Of a stretch of DNA of 30,216 bases, positions 7,487-15,204 are shown one piece after another. The position numbers and the translations under genes are program-made. The stretch comes from Alphaproteobacteria bacterium MarineAlpha3_Bin3. Its GTDB lineage: Bacteria; Pseudomonadota; Alphaproteobacteria; Rhodospirillales; Casp-alpha2. Under the pieces are notes generated by a model that saw nothing but the letters and a program-made list of their open reading frames with translations, had not been told where the DNA came from and ran no database searches. Location: NCBI GenBank assembly GCA_002938075.1, contig PTLK01000004.1, forward strand, positions 1 through 30,216, given 5' to 3'. Numbering within the stretch: the stretch's first letter is position 1; every line of letters begins with the position of its first letter.

Positions 7487-8893
7487 ATGTCCGGAAATCT
7501 CGCAGATTTGTCAGCCGGTGAACTGCTGAGGTTGTTTCGCGGTAAGAAGGCTTCGCCCTTGGAGGCCGCCAAGGACGTGCTCGCGCGTATTGCCGACCTA
7601 AATGACGATGTAAACGTCTTTCGCCTCATTGACGAGGTTGGGACCCTCGAAGACGCCAAGCAATCGGAACGCCGTTGGTTCAAGGGTGAACCCCTGGGGC
7701 TCGTAGACGGCATCCCGGTTTCCGTCAAGGATGTACTTTTAACCAAGGGCTGGTCCACGCTTTGGGGGTCGAAACTGACATCATCCGATCAGCCTTGGGA
7801 CGAAGATGCGCCCCCCGTCGCCCGCTTGCGGGAATATGGCGCCGTCTTCGTCGGCAAAACCAATACCTCGGAATTCCATTGGAAGACGGTGACTGACAGT
7901 CCCCTCACCGGGATCACCCGCAACCCATGGAACCCCGAGCTCACTCCCGGCGGCAGTTGCGGCGGTGCAGCGGTCGCGGTGGCCACGGGCATGGGACCGC
8001 TGGCCCTCGGGACGGACGGGGGTGGCTCGATCCGCGTGCCCTGCAGTTTCACAGGCGTTTTCGGATTGAAGCCCACTTTCGGACGGGTTCCCCAGTATCC
8101 CGCCGGCGCCTTCGGATCCATGGCCCACGTCGGCCCGATCACCAGAACGGTCGCGGATGCCGCGTTGATGCTGACTGTCATTTCCAAACCGGATACGAGG
8201 GATTGCTATGCGTTGCCCTATGACGACCGCGATTATCGCGACAGGATCGGGGATGGGGTTGCGGGACTCCGGATCGCATTCAGCCCGGATCTGGGCTACG
8301 CCGATGTCGATCCGGAAACAGCCCCCGTCGTCGCCGATGCACTCAAGGTCTTCTCGGACCTCGGTGCGACGATAGAGGAGGCATCGCCCGGTTTCGACGA
8401 CACCCGAAAGACATTCGAGACTCTGGGGTTCCCCGGGATATCCCTTTCGGTGAGTCGGTTCACTGACGACCAAAAGAAACAAATGGACCCCGGCCTGGTG
8501 GAGGTGGCGGCGGAAGGGGAAAAGGTCGGGATCATGGACTACATGGCGGCCACCAGAGCGCGGGAGGCCCTCGGCCTTCTGATGAACCGGTTCCACCAGA
8601 CCTACGACCTGTTGGTTACCCCGACGGTACCGATCACGGCATTCGCAGTCGGCCAAGATGTGCCAGACCCCAAGAGGCAGAAACGGTGGACCGAATGGGC
8701 ACCGTTCTCCTATCCCTTCAACATGACGGGACAGCCGGCGGCGACAGTCCCCTGCGGGTTTACTTCCGAGGGCCTTCCCGTCGGGCTTCAAGTTATCGGG
8801 CCTCTCTATTCCGACGACTTGGTATTACGAGCCTGTCACGCCTTCGAGACGGCGAAACCATTCATTTTTCCGTCTCTGACAGGCAGCAAATAG
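7487..8893 (+). CDS. Amidase-signature family amidohydrolase
   Basis: 468 residues, normal for the family. The Ser-cisSer-Lys machinery is visible: Lys81 in GIPVSVKDVLL, Ser157 in TPGGSCGGAAVAVA and nucleophile Ser181 in LGTDGGGSIRVP. The usual GGSSGG box reads GGSCGG here, so the serine after the cis-Ser is a cysteine at position 158. The C-terminal part has PFNMTGQPAATVPCGF and GLPVGLQVIG, typical of acylamidases. It would hydrolyse an amide to acid and ammonia. It lies 45 bp after the unknown membrane protein, in the same direction. GatA is unlikely because there is no gatC or gatB nearby. Substrate unknown; conversion of an amide by-product or co-substrate of the nitrilase is inference. 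Confidence 0.9.
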   Translation: MSGNLADLSAGELLRLFRGKKASPLEAAKDVLARIADLNDDVNVFRLIDEVGTLEDAKQSERRWFKGEPLGLVDGIPVSVKDVLLTKGWSTLWGSKLTSSDQPWDEDAPPVARLREYGAVFVGKTNTSEFHWKTVTDSPLTGITRNPWNPELTPGGSCGGAAVAVATGMGPLALGTDGGGSIRVPCSFTGVFGLKPTFGRVPQYPAGAFGSMAHVGPITRTVADAALMLTVISKPDTRDCYALPYDDRDYRDRIGDGVAGLRIAFSPDLGYADVDPETAPVVADALKVFSDLGATIEEASPGFDDTRKTFETLGFPGISLSVSRFTDDQKKQMDPGLVEVAAEGEKVGIMDYMAATRAREALGLLMNRFHQTYDLLVTPTVPITAFAVGQDVPDPKRQKRWTEWAPFSYPFNMTGQPAATVPCGFTSEGLPVGLQVIGPLYSDDLVLRACHAFETAKPFIFPSLTGSK

Positions 8894-8980
8894 CCCGTCA
8901 GTCGCCCGAACCATACAGAATAGAACTATTTTCCGTACATCCGATTTTCAGAAAACTGCGGAATTCTAACGATCGTGTTT

Positions 8981-9101
8981 ATGTCCGCTTATGGCTATTA
9001 GCGGACCTTTGGCTGGACGGTGATTTAGGTCCACTTTACCCCCGAAAGCGGACCTTTTTCAGCACTGGCGTTTATGTCTGCTTATGACCCTTAGCGGACA
9101 T
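8981..9101. repeat. Three related 28-29 bp palindromes at regular spacing
   Basis: The copies lie at 8981-9008, 9027-9055 and 9074-9101, with starts 46 and 47 bp apart. Each has the form (A/T)-GTCC-GCTT - loop - AGCGGAC-(A/C)T and can fold into a hairpin. The middle copy pairs 10 of 11 bases (arms AGGTCCACTTT and AAAGCGGACCT). Copies 1 and 3 also share flanking TTTATGTC and TTATGNC words. They look like an intergenic palindromic repeat family, tandemly arranged here after the amidase gene. Confidence 0.75.
9027..9060 (+). terminator. Possible terminator formed by the middle palindrome
   Basis: The middle repeat makes an 11-bp stem with one mismatch and a 7-base loop, and is immediately followed by a run of five T. 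It is 134 bases after the amidase stop and could end the transporter-nitrilase-amidase transcript. Confidence 0.5.
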
Positions 9102-9315
9102 GGGTTAGGTTTTTGCAATTAAGCCTTGGATTTAACGAAACCTCGATCACTGGGGTGCTTACTCCCTGCATGGGCGTGAGCTTGTTTCTTCATCGGCTGT
9201 ACTGATGCTAGAATAACTGCCTCAGAAATTGACCACCAAATGCACGAGAGATGCCCTGATCCTCCGGCGTGTTTTTTTTGGCGTGACCGCTATGGATATG
9301 AAGGCAGTTTGATGA
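9102..9315. other. Stretch without recognisable gene
   Basis: Between the palindromes and the methyltransferase relic there is no open frame with recognisable protein features on either strand. A run of eight T lies near 9273-9280. Together with 8894-8980 this makes a gap of about 420 bases between the amidase and the relic. Confidence 0.5.
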
Positions 9316-9879
9316 ATGTTGATTGATCAGCTCAAATTCCAAGAATTAATAGGTGTCGTTCACGAGAATGCGCCGATAGAAGAAAATTTCCAGATTCTAT
9401 TTAAGAATATCACCATCAAGGATAAGCCATTTATCGATCTGTTTTCGGACTGCATGGATTAGTCCGGGACAACGGTTGGTCGTTGGAAGCTCTTGAGCCG
9501 GGCGTTCCGCGCCCTCAACCTTGCCCAATATTTAACTATTCCTTGGATTTAGAAGGTGCACGCGTCGAATGCGGCCTTTTTAAGGGGTTCTCGGCACTGC
9601 TGATGGCGCAGATTCATCGCCTCCACGATCTTGAATTTCGCGGCAAGGATTTCCATCTTATCGACAGTTTCGAGGGGTTGAGTGAACTGACCCCAGCCGA
9701 TGCCATCGGCACCCGCGATACCGGCAACAGTGAGCAACAATTGATTTTCGGTTATGAAAAGGCTTTTTTTTTCGACCCCCCTGGAATCATTGTTGGACAA
9801 TTTGGTAGCGAAGTTAAGGTGTATTCCTGTTCCTGATCATGCTGCCAAAATCCTGTTTATCACATTCTGTTGTTGTTGA
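9316..9879 (+). pseudogene. Relic of a TylF/macrocin-O-methyltransferase-like SAM methyltransferase
   Basis: No single frame covers it, but three pieces join. The first is ATG 9316 to the stop at about 9459 (DQLKFQELIGVVHENAPIEE). The second is in another frame from about 9441, reading GLVRDNGWSLEALEPGVPRP, then the SAM-binding segment ARVECGLFKGFSALLMAQ and the strand FHLIDSFEGLSELTP. The third follows a run of nine T near 9764-9772 and reads FSTPLESLLDNLVAKL up to a TGA at 9877. The motif order matches TylF-like methyltransferases, whose helix after DSFEGL is xFSxPLExV. The part beyond, with the remaining family motifs, is missing. Two frameshifts plus a lost C-terminus argue for a dead gene. 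Confidence 0.6.
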
Positions 9880-9962
9880 AGTTGAGCCTGTGGGTTCACT
9901 CTCTCGCATGTCATTACTCTCATTACCTAGGACCGTTTCATCGTCAACCGGCCCGCATGGTA

Positions 9963-10430
9963 TCAATTGGCTTCTCGCTCGAAATTCCGCTCCAACTGGA
10001 CGCTGACCTTCGCGACGCCTGAAAATACGTCGATCTTGCTCACTTTCACGTTCAGGGCGGTGACATCGGGATAGTCGAAATGGCAGGTATCAGCGATGCG
10101 CTCGGCGAGCGTTTCGATCAGCTTGATATGCCCTTCCATCGCTATGGCGCGGACTTTTTCGATTACCGTTTCGTAGCACATAACCCGCCCGTAAACGTCC
10201 TCGGTAGGGTTTTCCAGTTCTCGTCGGACAAGCTCTATGTCGATCCTGATCCGTTGAGGATGGTGTTTTTCATGGTCGTGGATGCCGATGCAGCAATCAA
10301 GGACAAGCCCCTCGATCTACACCCGCTGCCATCGATCACCGATACGGCTATTTTCATGGTCTATGGCCGGCAACGGTTGTTCCGATGTCGATGTAATGGC
10401 CATAGCAGGCACGGCGCTATCTTTTGACAT
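9963..10430 (-). pseudogene. folB: Dihydroneopterin aldolase (FolB)-like gene with an in-frame amber codon
   Basis: Reading from ATG 10430 (with GAGGAAAG upstream) the frame runs 37 codons to a TAG at 10319-10317, then continues in the same frame to TGA at 9963. The part after TAG is a full FolB-type fold: IEGLVLDCCIGIHDHEK, PQRIRIDIELV, YETVIEKVRAIAMEGHIKLI, ETLAERIADTC, VKVSKIDVFSGVAKVSV. FolB acts in folate biosynthesis (aldol cleavage or epimerisation of dihydroneopterin). There is no ATG, GTG or TTG between the TAG and codon ATG 10181, which would lose the first third of the domain. The gene follows fhs by 12 bp in the same direction, so it looks like the second gene of an fhs operon. 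A nonsense mutation is the plainest reading; a sequencing error is the main alternative. Confidence 0.75.
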
Positions 10431-10442
10431 TTAAATCTTTCC

Positions 10443-12116
10443 TCAAAACAATCCCACGATCTTCCCCTGCTCGTCAAACCGGATAGCATTCGCCGCAGGG
10501 ACGCGAGGCAACCCAGGCATGGTCATTACATCACCGCAAACCACAACCACGAACTCGGCCCCACCCGACAGGCGAACCTCGCGAACAGGCACGCTAAAAC
10601 CAGTTGGGGCGTTTTTTAGGTTGGGATCGGTGGAAAAGCTGTATTGGGTTTTGGCCATGCAAATGGGAAAAAGACCATATCCCTCGTCCTCAAGTTGCTT
10701 GAATCTGTCGCGAATTTTTTTATCCGCAATGATGTCGTCGGCACGGTAGGTTCGCCTGGCGATGGTCCGTGTCTTTTCCCAAAGCGACACCGAATCCTCG
10801 TATAGCATCTTGAACCGCGAGGGTTCATTTTCAAGGACCTTGACGACCGTTTCAGCCAAAGCCTGGGCTCCCGCGCCTCCGTCAGCCCAATGGTTGGCCT
10901 CAATGCCCTCGACGCCGTTTTCGGCACAAGCCGAGAGAATGGCATCAATCTCGCTTTCCGAATCGGAGGAAAATCGATTGATCGCGACAACGACAGGGAT
11001 GCCGTACCCCTGAACATTTTCGATGTGTCGGTGAAGGTTGCCGCAACCAACGATGACAGCTTTCGTGTTTTCCTTGCAGAGGGCCTCCTTGGCGACACCG
11101 CCGTGCATCTTGAGGGCGCGAACGGTGGCGACGATTACGGCTATGGCAGGCGTTAGGCCGGCCTTCCGGCACTTTATATTGAAAAATTTTTCGGCCCCGA
11201 GATCGGCACCGAAACCAGCCTCCGTCACAACATAATCCGAGAGATTGAGGGCGGCCTTGGTGGCTATGACCGAGTTGCACCCATGGGCAATATTGGCAAA
11301 GGGGCCTCCGTGGACGAAGGCGGGATTGTTTTCCAGCGTTTGGACGAGGTTCGGCATCAACGCGTCACCCAGCAACACGGTCATGGCTCCGCTCGCTTCG
11401 ATATCCCCGGCGCAGACCGGTTTGCGGTCACGCGTATAACCAATAACAATTTGGTTTAAGCGCCGCTGGAGGTCCTCAACCGAGTCGGACAAGCAAAGGA
11501 TGGCCATCACTTCCGACGCCACGGTGATGTCGAAACCGGCTTCGCGTGGATACCCATTTCCAACGCCGCCGACGGAAGAGATAACGCCGCGTAGCGACCG
11601 GTCGTTCATATCCACCGCACGCCGCCATGTAACCCGTCGTAGGTCAATGTCGAGGTGGTTTCCCCAGTAAATATGGTTGTCGATCATGGCTGCGAGGAGA
11701 TTATTCGCCGACCCAATGGCATGCATATCGCCAGTAAAGTGGAGATTGATATCCTCCATCGGAACAACCTGGGCAAACCCACCTCCCGCGGCCCCCCCCT
11801 TCATTCCAAAACAAGGACCTAGGCTTGGTTCGCGAACGCAAATCATCGCGCGCCGGCCAATCCGGTTGAGGGCGTCACCCAATCCCACGGTGGTCGTCGT
11901 TTTTCCTTCGCCGGCAGGCGTCGGGGTAATGGCCGTCACCAGAATTAATTTTCCGGGATCGTTCTGTTCAAGTGATTTAAGATAATTCAGGCGAACCTTC
12001 GCCTTGTGCCGGCCATAAATTTCAAGATGATCCGCGGAGATTCCGAGTTTTTCCAAGGCTACATCCTGTATCAGCCTGAGATTGGCACTTCTTGCGATTT
12101 CGATGTCGCTTTCCAT
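10443..12116 (-). CDS. fhs: Formate-tetrahydrofolate ligase
   Basis: 557 residues from ATG 12116, which has GGGTGGGA six to seven bases upstream; an in-frame GTG at 12128 would add four residues. The enzyme ligates formate to tetrahydrofolate using ATP, giving 10-formyl-THF in the cytoplasm. Diagnostic segments are the P-loop region TPTPAGEGKTTTTVGL, the family block REPSLGPCFGMKGGAAGGG, DINLHFTGDMHAIGSANNLL and FANIAHGCNSVIATK. The length equals that of normal bacterial Fhs, and no lesion is seen. It is the intact gene of a one-carbon region flanked by a broken folB-like gene (downstream) and a broken formaldehyde-activating gene (divergent, upstream). Confidence 0.96.
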   Translation of the reverse strand: MESDIEIARSANLRLIQDVALEKLGISADHLEIYGRHKAKVRLNYLKSLEQNDPGKLILVTAITPTPAGEGKTTTTVGLGDALNRIGRRAMICVREPSLGPCFGMKGGAAGGGFAQVVPMEDINLHFTGDMHAIGSANNLLAAMIDNHIYWGNHLDIDLRRVTWRRAVDMNDRSLRGVISSVGGVGNGYPREAGFDITVASEVMAILCLSDSVEDLQRRLNQIVIGYTRDRKPVCAGDIEASGAMTVLLGDALMPNLVQTLENNPAFVHGGPFANIAHGCNSVIATKAALNLSDYVVTEAGFGADLGAEKFFNIKCRKAGLTPAIAVIVATVRALKMHGGVAKEALCKENTKAVIVGCGNLHRHIENVQGYGIPVVVAINRFSSDSESEIDAILSACAENGVEGIEANHWADGGAGAQALAETVVKVLENEPSRFKMLYEDSVSLWEKTRTIARRTYRADDIIADKKIRDRFKQLEDEGYGLFPICMAKTQYSFSTDPNLKNAPTGFSVPVREVRLSGGAEFVVVVCGDVMTMPGLPRVPAANAIRFDEQGKIVGLF

Positions 12117-12234
12117 TTTTGTTCCCACCCAAGGTTATATTCTTCAAACTCACGCGCCGATGCCAGCTATGCCTGCCTAGCTCGTAAAAATTCTGGGACG
12201 CCTGAACGTTCTTCCGCCGCAGATTTGAATTATG

Positions 12235-12282
12235 ACAATGGCTCACGCGTTGTTTTATACAATGGCTAACGCGTTGTTTTAT
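12235..12282. repeat. Tandem 24-bp repeat upstream of fhs
   Basis: Two directly adjacent 24-bp units (12235-12258 and 12259-12282) differ at one base: ACAATGGCT-C/A-ACGCGTTGTTTTAT. The second unit contains the palindrome AACGCGTT, and each unit has ACAA and TTGT half-words in inverted orientation. The position, 119-166 bp upstream of the fhs start on its promoter side, suits a regulator-binding site, though a chance tandem duplication is possible. Confidence 0.7.
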
Positions 12283-12862
12283 ATATGTGTGCGGATTGTA
12301 AAGGCTTACTGAAGGTTTTTCCCTGTATTATCGGGGTTCCATACTCAGTTGCTTATTATAATTTGTAAAATCTATTGTTTTTATTACGTGTTCAGAATTA
12401 TCAATCACTTATACGCCCCTGGTCTTGATCCAAGAGGAGCCTTCCTCCTTTCGGTTCTTCGTGCAAATACGGTCTATACCCCCTTTCGGTTCGGGAAATG
12501 CTCGCTGATCTGGAGACGGACGTGCGGCATCAGGCCAGACCCCGCCCCTTCGTTTACCGGCGCCTGGGCGCCGGCGCCAACAACCCGGAGACAGTAGCGG
12601 AAGTCTTCCCCTTGTCCTGAAGAGAAGCCATCCCTGACGCCGGCCGTCGCTGACTCCTTCTAAGTAGACGCCGCCCATGCCCTCCTCCTTAAGATGTTAG
12701 TCGCATCGGCCCAGCCGGAATGGCGAGACCCGTTTCGTCGGTAGCACTTGCCATCGAGGGCCGGAAATAACGATGTGTAGACAGATGATTTTGGCTAATA
12801 TCACAACTGAACCCAGTGGAAACTGGGAAATATGGATTTAAGAATACTGGTTAAGATCAAAA
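12283..12862. other. Non-coding stretch between fhs and gfa relic
   Basis: About 580 bases with no gene I can support. The part 12283-12415 is AT-rich, unlike the rest of the window, and could hold divergent promoters. From 12545 there is a tight GC palindrome (arms CCGGCGCC and GGCGCCGG around TG). A - strand frame at 12678-12409 has a good AAGGAGG site but an unconvincing Arg/Gly/Pro-rich protein of 89 residues with no recognisable family. Confidence 0.5.
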
Positions 12863-12877
12863 GGGAGGATGACGGAA

Positions 12878-13454
12878 ATGGCTAGCGCGATATCGATTCA
12901 CCCTGCTGTGGATGAGGGTGTGAAACCGGGGACAGAGGATTTTCCGGCGGGACGCTTGTCTGCAAAGGCGATCAAAAACCCGTGGAGGTTAAGATTGAGG
13001 GGGATTGTGCAACAATCATGCCTGCGGCTGCACGAAGTGCTGGAAGCCTGAAGGCGCATCGTTCTCGCTGGTCGCGGTCGTGTCGCGAGACAACCTTAGC
13101 GTAACCGCCTACGAAGACAAACTTGAGATCGTCGACGCCTCCGCGACTATTCAGAGACACGCCTGCACGGGGTGCGGCGTTCATATGTATGGCCGTATCG
13201 AAAACGAAAATCACCCGTTCCACGGCCTTGATTTCATTCATACCGAACTATCCAAGGAAAGCGGCTGGGCGGTACCCGAATTCGCCGCATTCGTTTCCTC
13301 GGTCATTGAATCGGGAGTCAGCCCGGACGAGATGGATGGCATCAGAGCAAGGCTGAGCGAACTGGGTCTGGAGCCCTATGATTGCCTGTCACCAACCTTG
13401 ATGGATGCACTTGCAACCCATACCGCCAAGGCAGCGGGCGTCTTGAGTGACTGA
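12878..13454 (+). pseudogene. gfa: Broken S-(hydroxymethyl)glutathione synthase / formaldehyde-activating enzyme
   Basis: The start ATG 12878 has GGGAGGA eight bases upstream and gives MASAISIHPAVDEGVKPGTE, a typical Gfa N-terminus. The homologous reading then moves to a second frame near 12955 (LVCKGDQKPVEVKIEGDC) and to a third near 13005 (CNNHACGCTKCWKPEGAS). It continues unbroken to the end, through QRHACTGCGVHMYGRIENE, FHGLDFIHTELS and LGLEPYDCLSPTLMDA. Each shift equals one lost base. Gfa captures formaldehyde on glutathione and uses clustered cysteines to bind zinc. The first Cys-x-Cys pair reads CKG here, so one ligand also seems changed. The distal 149 codons remain open but would lack the N-terminal third. 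Confidence 0.82.
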
Positions 13455-13673
13455 TTTTTAGATCGCAGTGAAAAAACACCCGGGCGTTTTCAGCCTTGAC
13501 CTGTTAGGTTTGTGGTGGCCGGGTGGCTCTGCAAGGGCATTGTCACGTTAACTGGGGGGACCGGGAAATGCCTATAGCCCTTGACTCGAACTGATGGTAT
13601 TCATGGGCATGGCCGCAAGGCACCATCCCGGGCGTGCCGCACAGAGAACCGTATAAAAAAAGATGGGGAGGCC

Positions 13674-13799
13674 ACGCCAACATACGTAAATCCGGAAAAA
13701 TGTCACGGTTGCAGGACGCTGCAGCGCCCGGCCTGCATGTACATCTGTCCCATGGATATAATGAAACTCGACGCGTCGAGTGGCAAGGGTTTCAACTAG
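13674..13799 (+). pseudogene. aprB: N-terminal relic of a second adenylylsulfate reductase beta subunit
   Basis: The relic reads (T)PTYVNPEKCHGC, then RPACMYICPMDIMKLD and GKGFN before TAG. It is the first ferredoxin-type cluster region of AprB with cysteine spacing C-x2-C-x8-C-x3-C. The ancestral MPTYV start is present as ACG-CCA-ACA-TAC-GTA, with GGGGAGG just before it, so the start codon seems to have decayed from ATG to ACG. After the TAG the frame continues EPDL, as expected after a conserved Gln in the family, so TAG looks like a mutated CAG. Homology then stops. The intact aprB 1 kb downstream has different spacing (C-x2-C-x2-C-x3-C), so this is not a simple local duplication. The frame is open upstream to about 13581, but that part is not homologous to anything I recognise. 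Confidence 0.75.
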
Positions 13800-13913
13800 G
13801 AACCGGACCTGTCGTCCGCGGCGGCATGCGGTGGGCGAGGGCGGAATTTTTCGGAGCAGCCATGCCATCGATATTTCGCGTTGATAATAACTGGCTAACA
13901 TTGGGGTAATTGA

Positions 13914-14699
13914 ATGTTCACCAGCAATCCCTTCGCCGAGCTTTCGGCGTTCATACCGCCCATCGTCATGCAGACGTATGTCGTCATCATGATACTCATG
14001 GTCGTGGGTGGCACGCTGTTCGACATCATGCATAAGAAGAGCGCCAAGTACTTCTTTGACAATTGGCGGAATGCAAAGAATAAAGGGACGCGGCAGATCG
14101 GCGGCGGGGAAATGGTGTCCCTGGCGATCCGGACCGCCGCGGTAGAGGGTCTGGCGTCCGGCGAATTCTGCAACGCACAGCGCAGAACTGCCCACCTCCT
14201 GACAATGTACGGTTTCGTGGCTTATGTCGTCACGACCGTTATCATGGTGTTCGCATACCCGACGCCCGCCACCCCTGCGCCCGCCATTCTACCGACGCTG
14301 TGGACCATCGGGGCCCTGATGGTTTGCCTCGGCGGCTACTGGTTCTGGTTCTTTATCCGGGTCGACGTCACCGCCGAGGGAAATTCACCATTCCGCCTGA
14401 TGCGCGCCGACCTGTTCATCGTATCGCTTGTGGTGAGCGTGACGGTGGGCCTGTTATGGGCGTATGTGCAGGCGACGGGCAACACCGCGTTGGCAAACGT
14501 GTTCCTGGCTCTGTATTTCCTCGCCACGACGGTGTTATTTGGATCAATTCCGTGGTCCAAGTTCTCTCATATGTTCTTCAAGCCCGCAGCGGCCTTCCAG
14601 AAAAGGGTGGAGGAGGCGAACGGTTCGAGCAACCTGCCGGCCCCCGCCGACAGCCCCGAAATATATGGCAGCAACCGCCGACAGCCGCAAAATTATTAA
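13914..14699 (+). CDS. aprM: AprM-like membrane anchor of APS reductase
   Basis: 261 residues with about five membrane spans (near 18-37, 95-114, 126-148, 166-185, 192-211). A cytoplasmic loop between the first two contains KYFFDNWRNAKNKGT and GEFCNAQRRTAHLLTMYG. The tail is hydrophilic. I identify it mainly by its place directly before aprBA in the order aprM-aprB-aprA and its overall shape. In sulfur oxidisers with this gene order, AprM is proposed to link the cytoplasmic APS reductase AprAB to the quinone pool, replacing QmoABC. A GGGG stretch lies seven bases before the ATG. The gap to aprB is 43 bp. Confidence 0.85.
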   Translation: MFTSNPFAELSAFIPPIVMQTYVVIMILMVVGGTLFDIMHKKSAKYFFDNWRNAKNKGTRQIGGGEMVSLAIRTAAVEGLASGEFCNAQRRTAHLLTMYGFVAYVVTTVIMVFAYPTPATPAPAILPTLWTIGALMVCLGGYWFWFFIRVDVTAEGNSPFRLMRADLFIVSLVVSVTVGLLWAYVQATGNTALANVFLALYFLATTVLFGSIPWSKFSHMFFKPAAAFQKRVEEANGSSNLPAPADSPEIYGSNRRQPQNY

Positions 14700-14742
14700 T
14701 CAGCCCATCCTTGGTCTTCGATACAGGAGATAACGTAAAATC

Positions 14743-15204
14743 ATGCCGACATTTGTTTATATGACGCGTTGCGACGGCTGCGGACATTGCGTGGATATCT
14801 GCCCGTCCGACATCATGCACATCGATAAAACCTACCGCCGCGCCTACAACATCGAGCCCAATATGTGCTGGGAATGCTACGCGTGTGTGAAAGCGTGTCC
14901 GCAGAATGCGATAGACGTCCGTGGCTACGCCGACTTCTCTCCCCTGGGCCACAGTGTCCGGGTGCTCAGGGAAGAGGACAAGGGAACCATTTCATGGAAG
15001 CTCAAGTTTCGGGACGGTCGCGAGAAGAACTTCGTTTCCCCGATAAGGACCACGCCATGGGGATCGATTAAAGGTCCGGCCGAGTACGAAGCGCCCAGCC
15101 AGGATGCGTTCAAATCCCAGGAACTCGCGCACGAACCGGAAGCACTCAACATCAAGGCGCTGCCCGCCCTAACGCCGGATCAGCTCAAGCAGGGAATAGT
15201 TTAA
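14743..15204 (+). CDS. aprB: Adenylylsulfate reductase, beta subunit (iron-sulfur)
   Basis: 153 residues. It carries two [4Fe-4S] cluster motifs: Cys10, 13, 16, 20 in RCDGCGHCVDICPSDIM and Cys42, 45, 48, 52 in MCWECYACVKACPQNAID. These are followed by the AprB beta-sheet segment (ISWKLKFRDGREKNFVSPIR) and a C-terminal tail that wraps around AprA in known structures. It transfers electrons between the AprA flavin and the membrane partner during interconversion of sulfite plus AMP with APS. AGGAG lies 13 bases before the ATG. The stop overlaps the aprA start (TAATG). Confidence 0.96.
   Translation: MPTFVYMTRCDGCGHCVDICPSDIMHIDKTYRRAYNIEPNMCWECYACVKACPQNAIDVRGYADFSPLGHSVRVLREEDKGTISWKLKFRDGREKNFVSPIRTTPWGSIKGPAEYEAPSQDAFKSQELAHEPEALNIKALPALTPDQLKQGIV

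Noticed and set aside
8981..9101. CRISPR-like array
   Set aside because: Only three units, each itself a palindrome with variable loops, with short AT-rich gaps, no cas genes and no conserved direct repeat.
10317..10319. Amber readthrough by pyrrolysine or a suppressor tRNA
   Set aside because: TAG ends several intact genes here (binding protein, unknown membrane protein, amidase, protease), and the aprB relic TAG goes with other decay, so general recoding is unlikely; a plain nonsense mutation is simpler.
12497..12619. Short + strand frame of 40 codons ending GAGANNPETVAEVFPLS
   Set aside because: It might be the tail of a lost gene, but no family could be named and there is no ribosome site.
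12409..12678. 89-codon - strand frame with a good AAGGAGG site
   Set aside because: The product is Arg/Gly/Pro-rich without recognisable structure and lies in a region with decaying genes; support is too weak to call it.
13470..13500. Terminator after the gfa relic (AAAACACCCGGGCGTTTT)
   Set aside because: The inverted repeat has no room for a loop at its CCCGGG centre and contains mismatches, so it is not a convincing hairpin.
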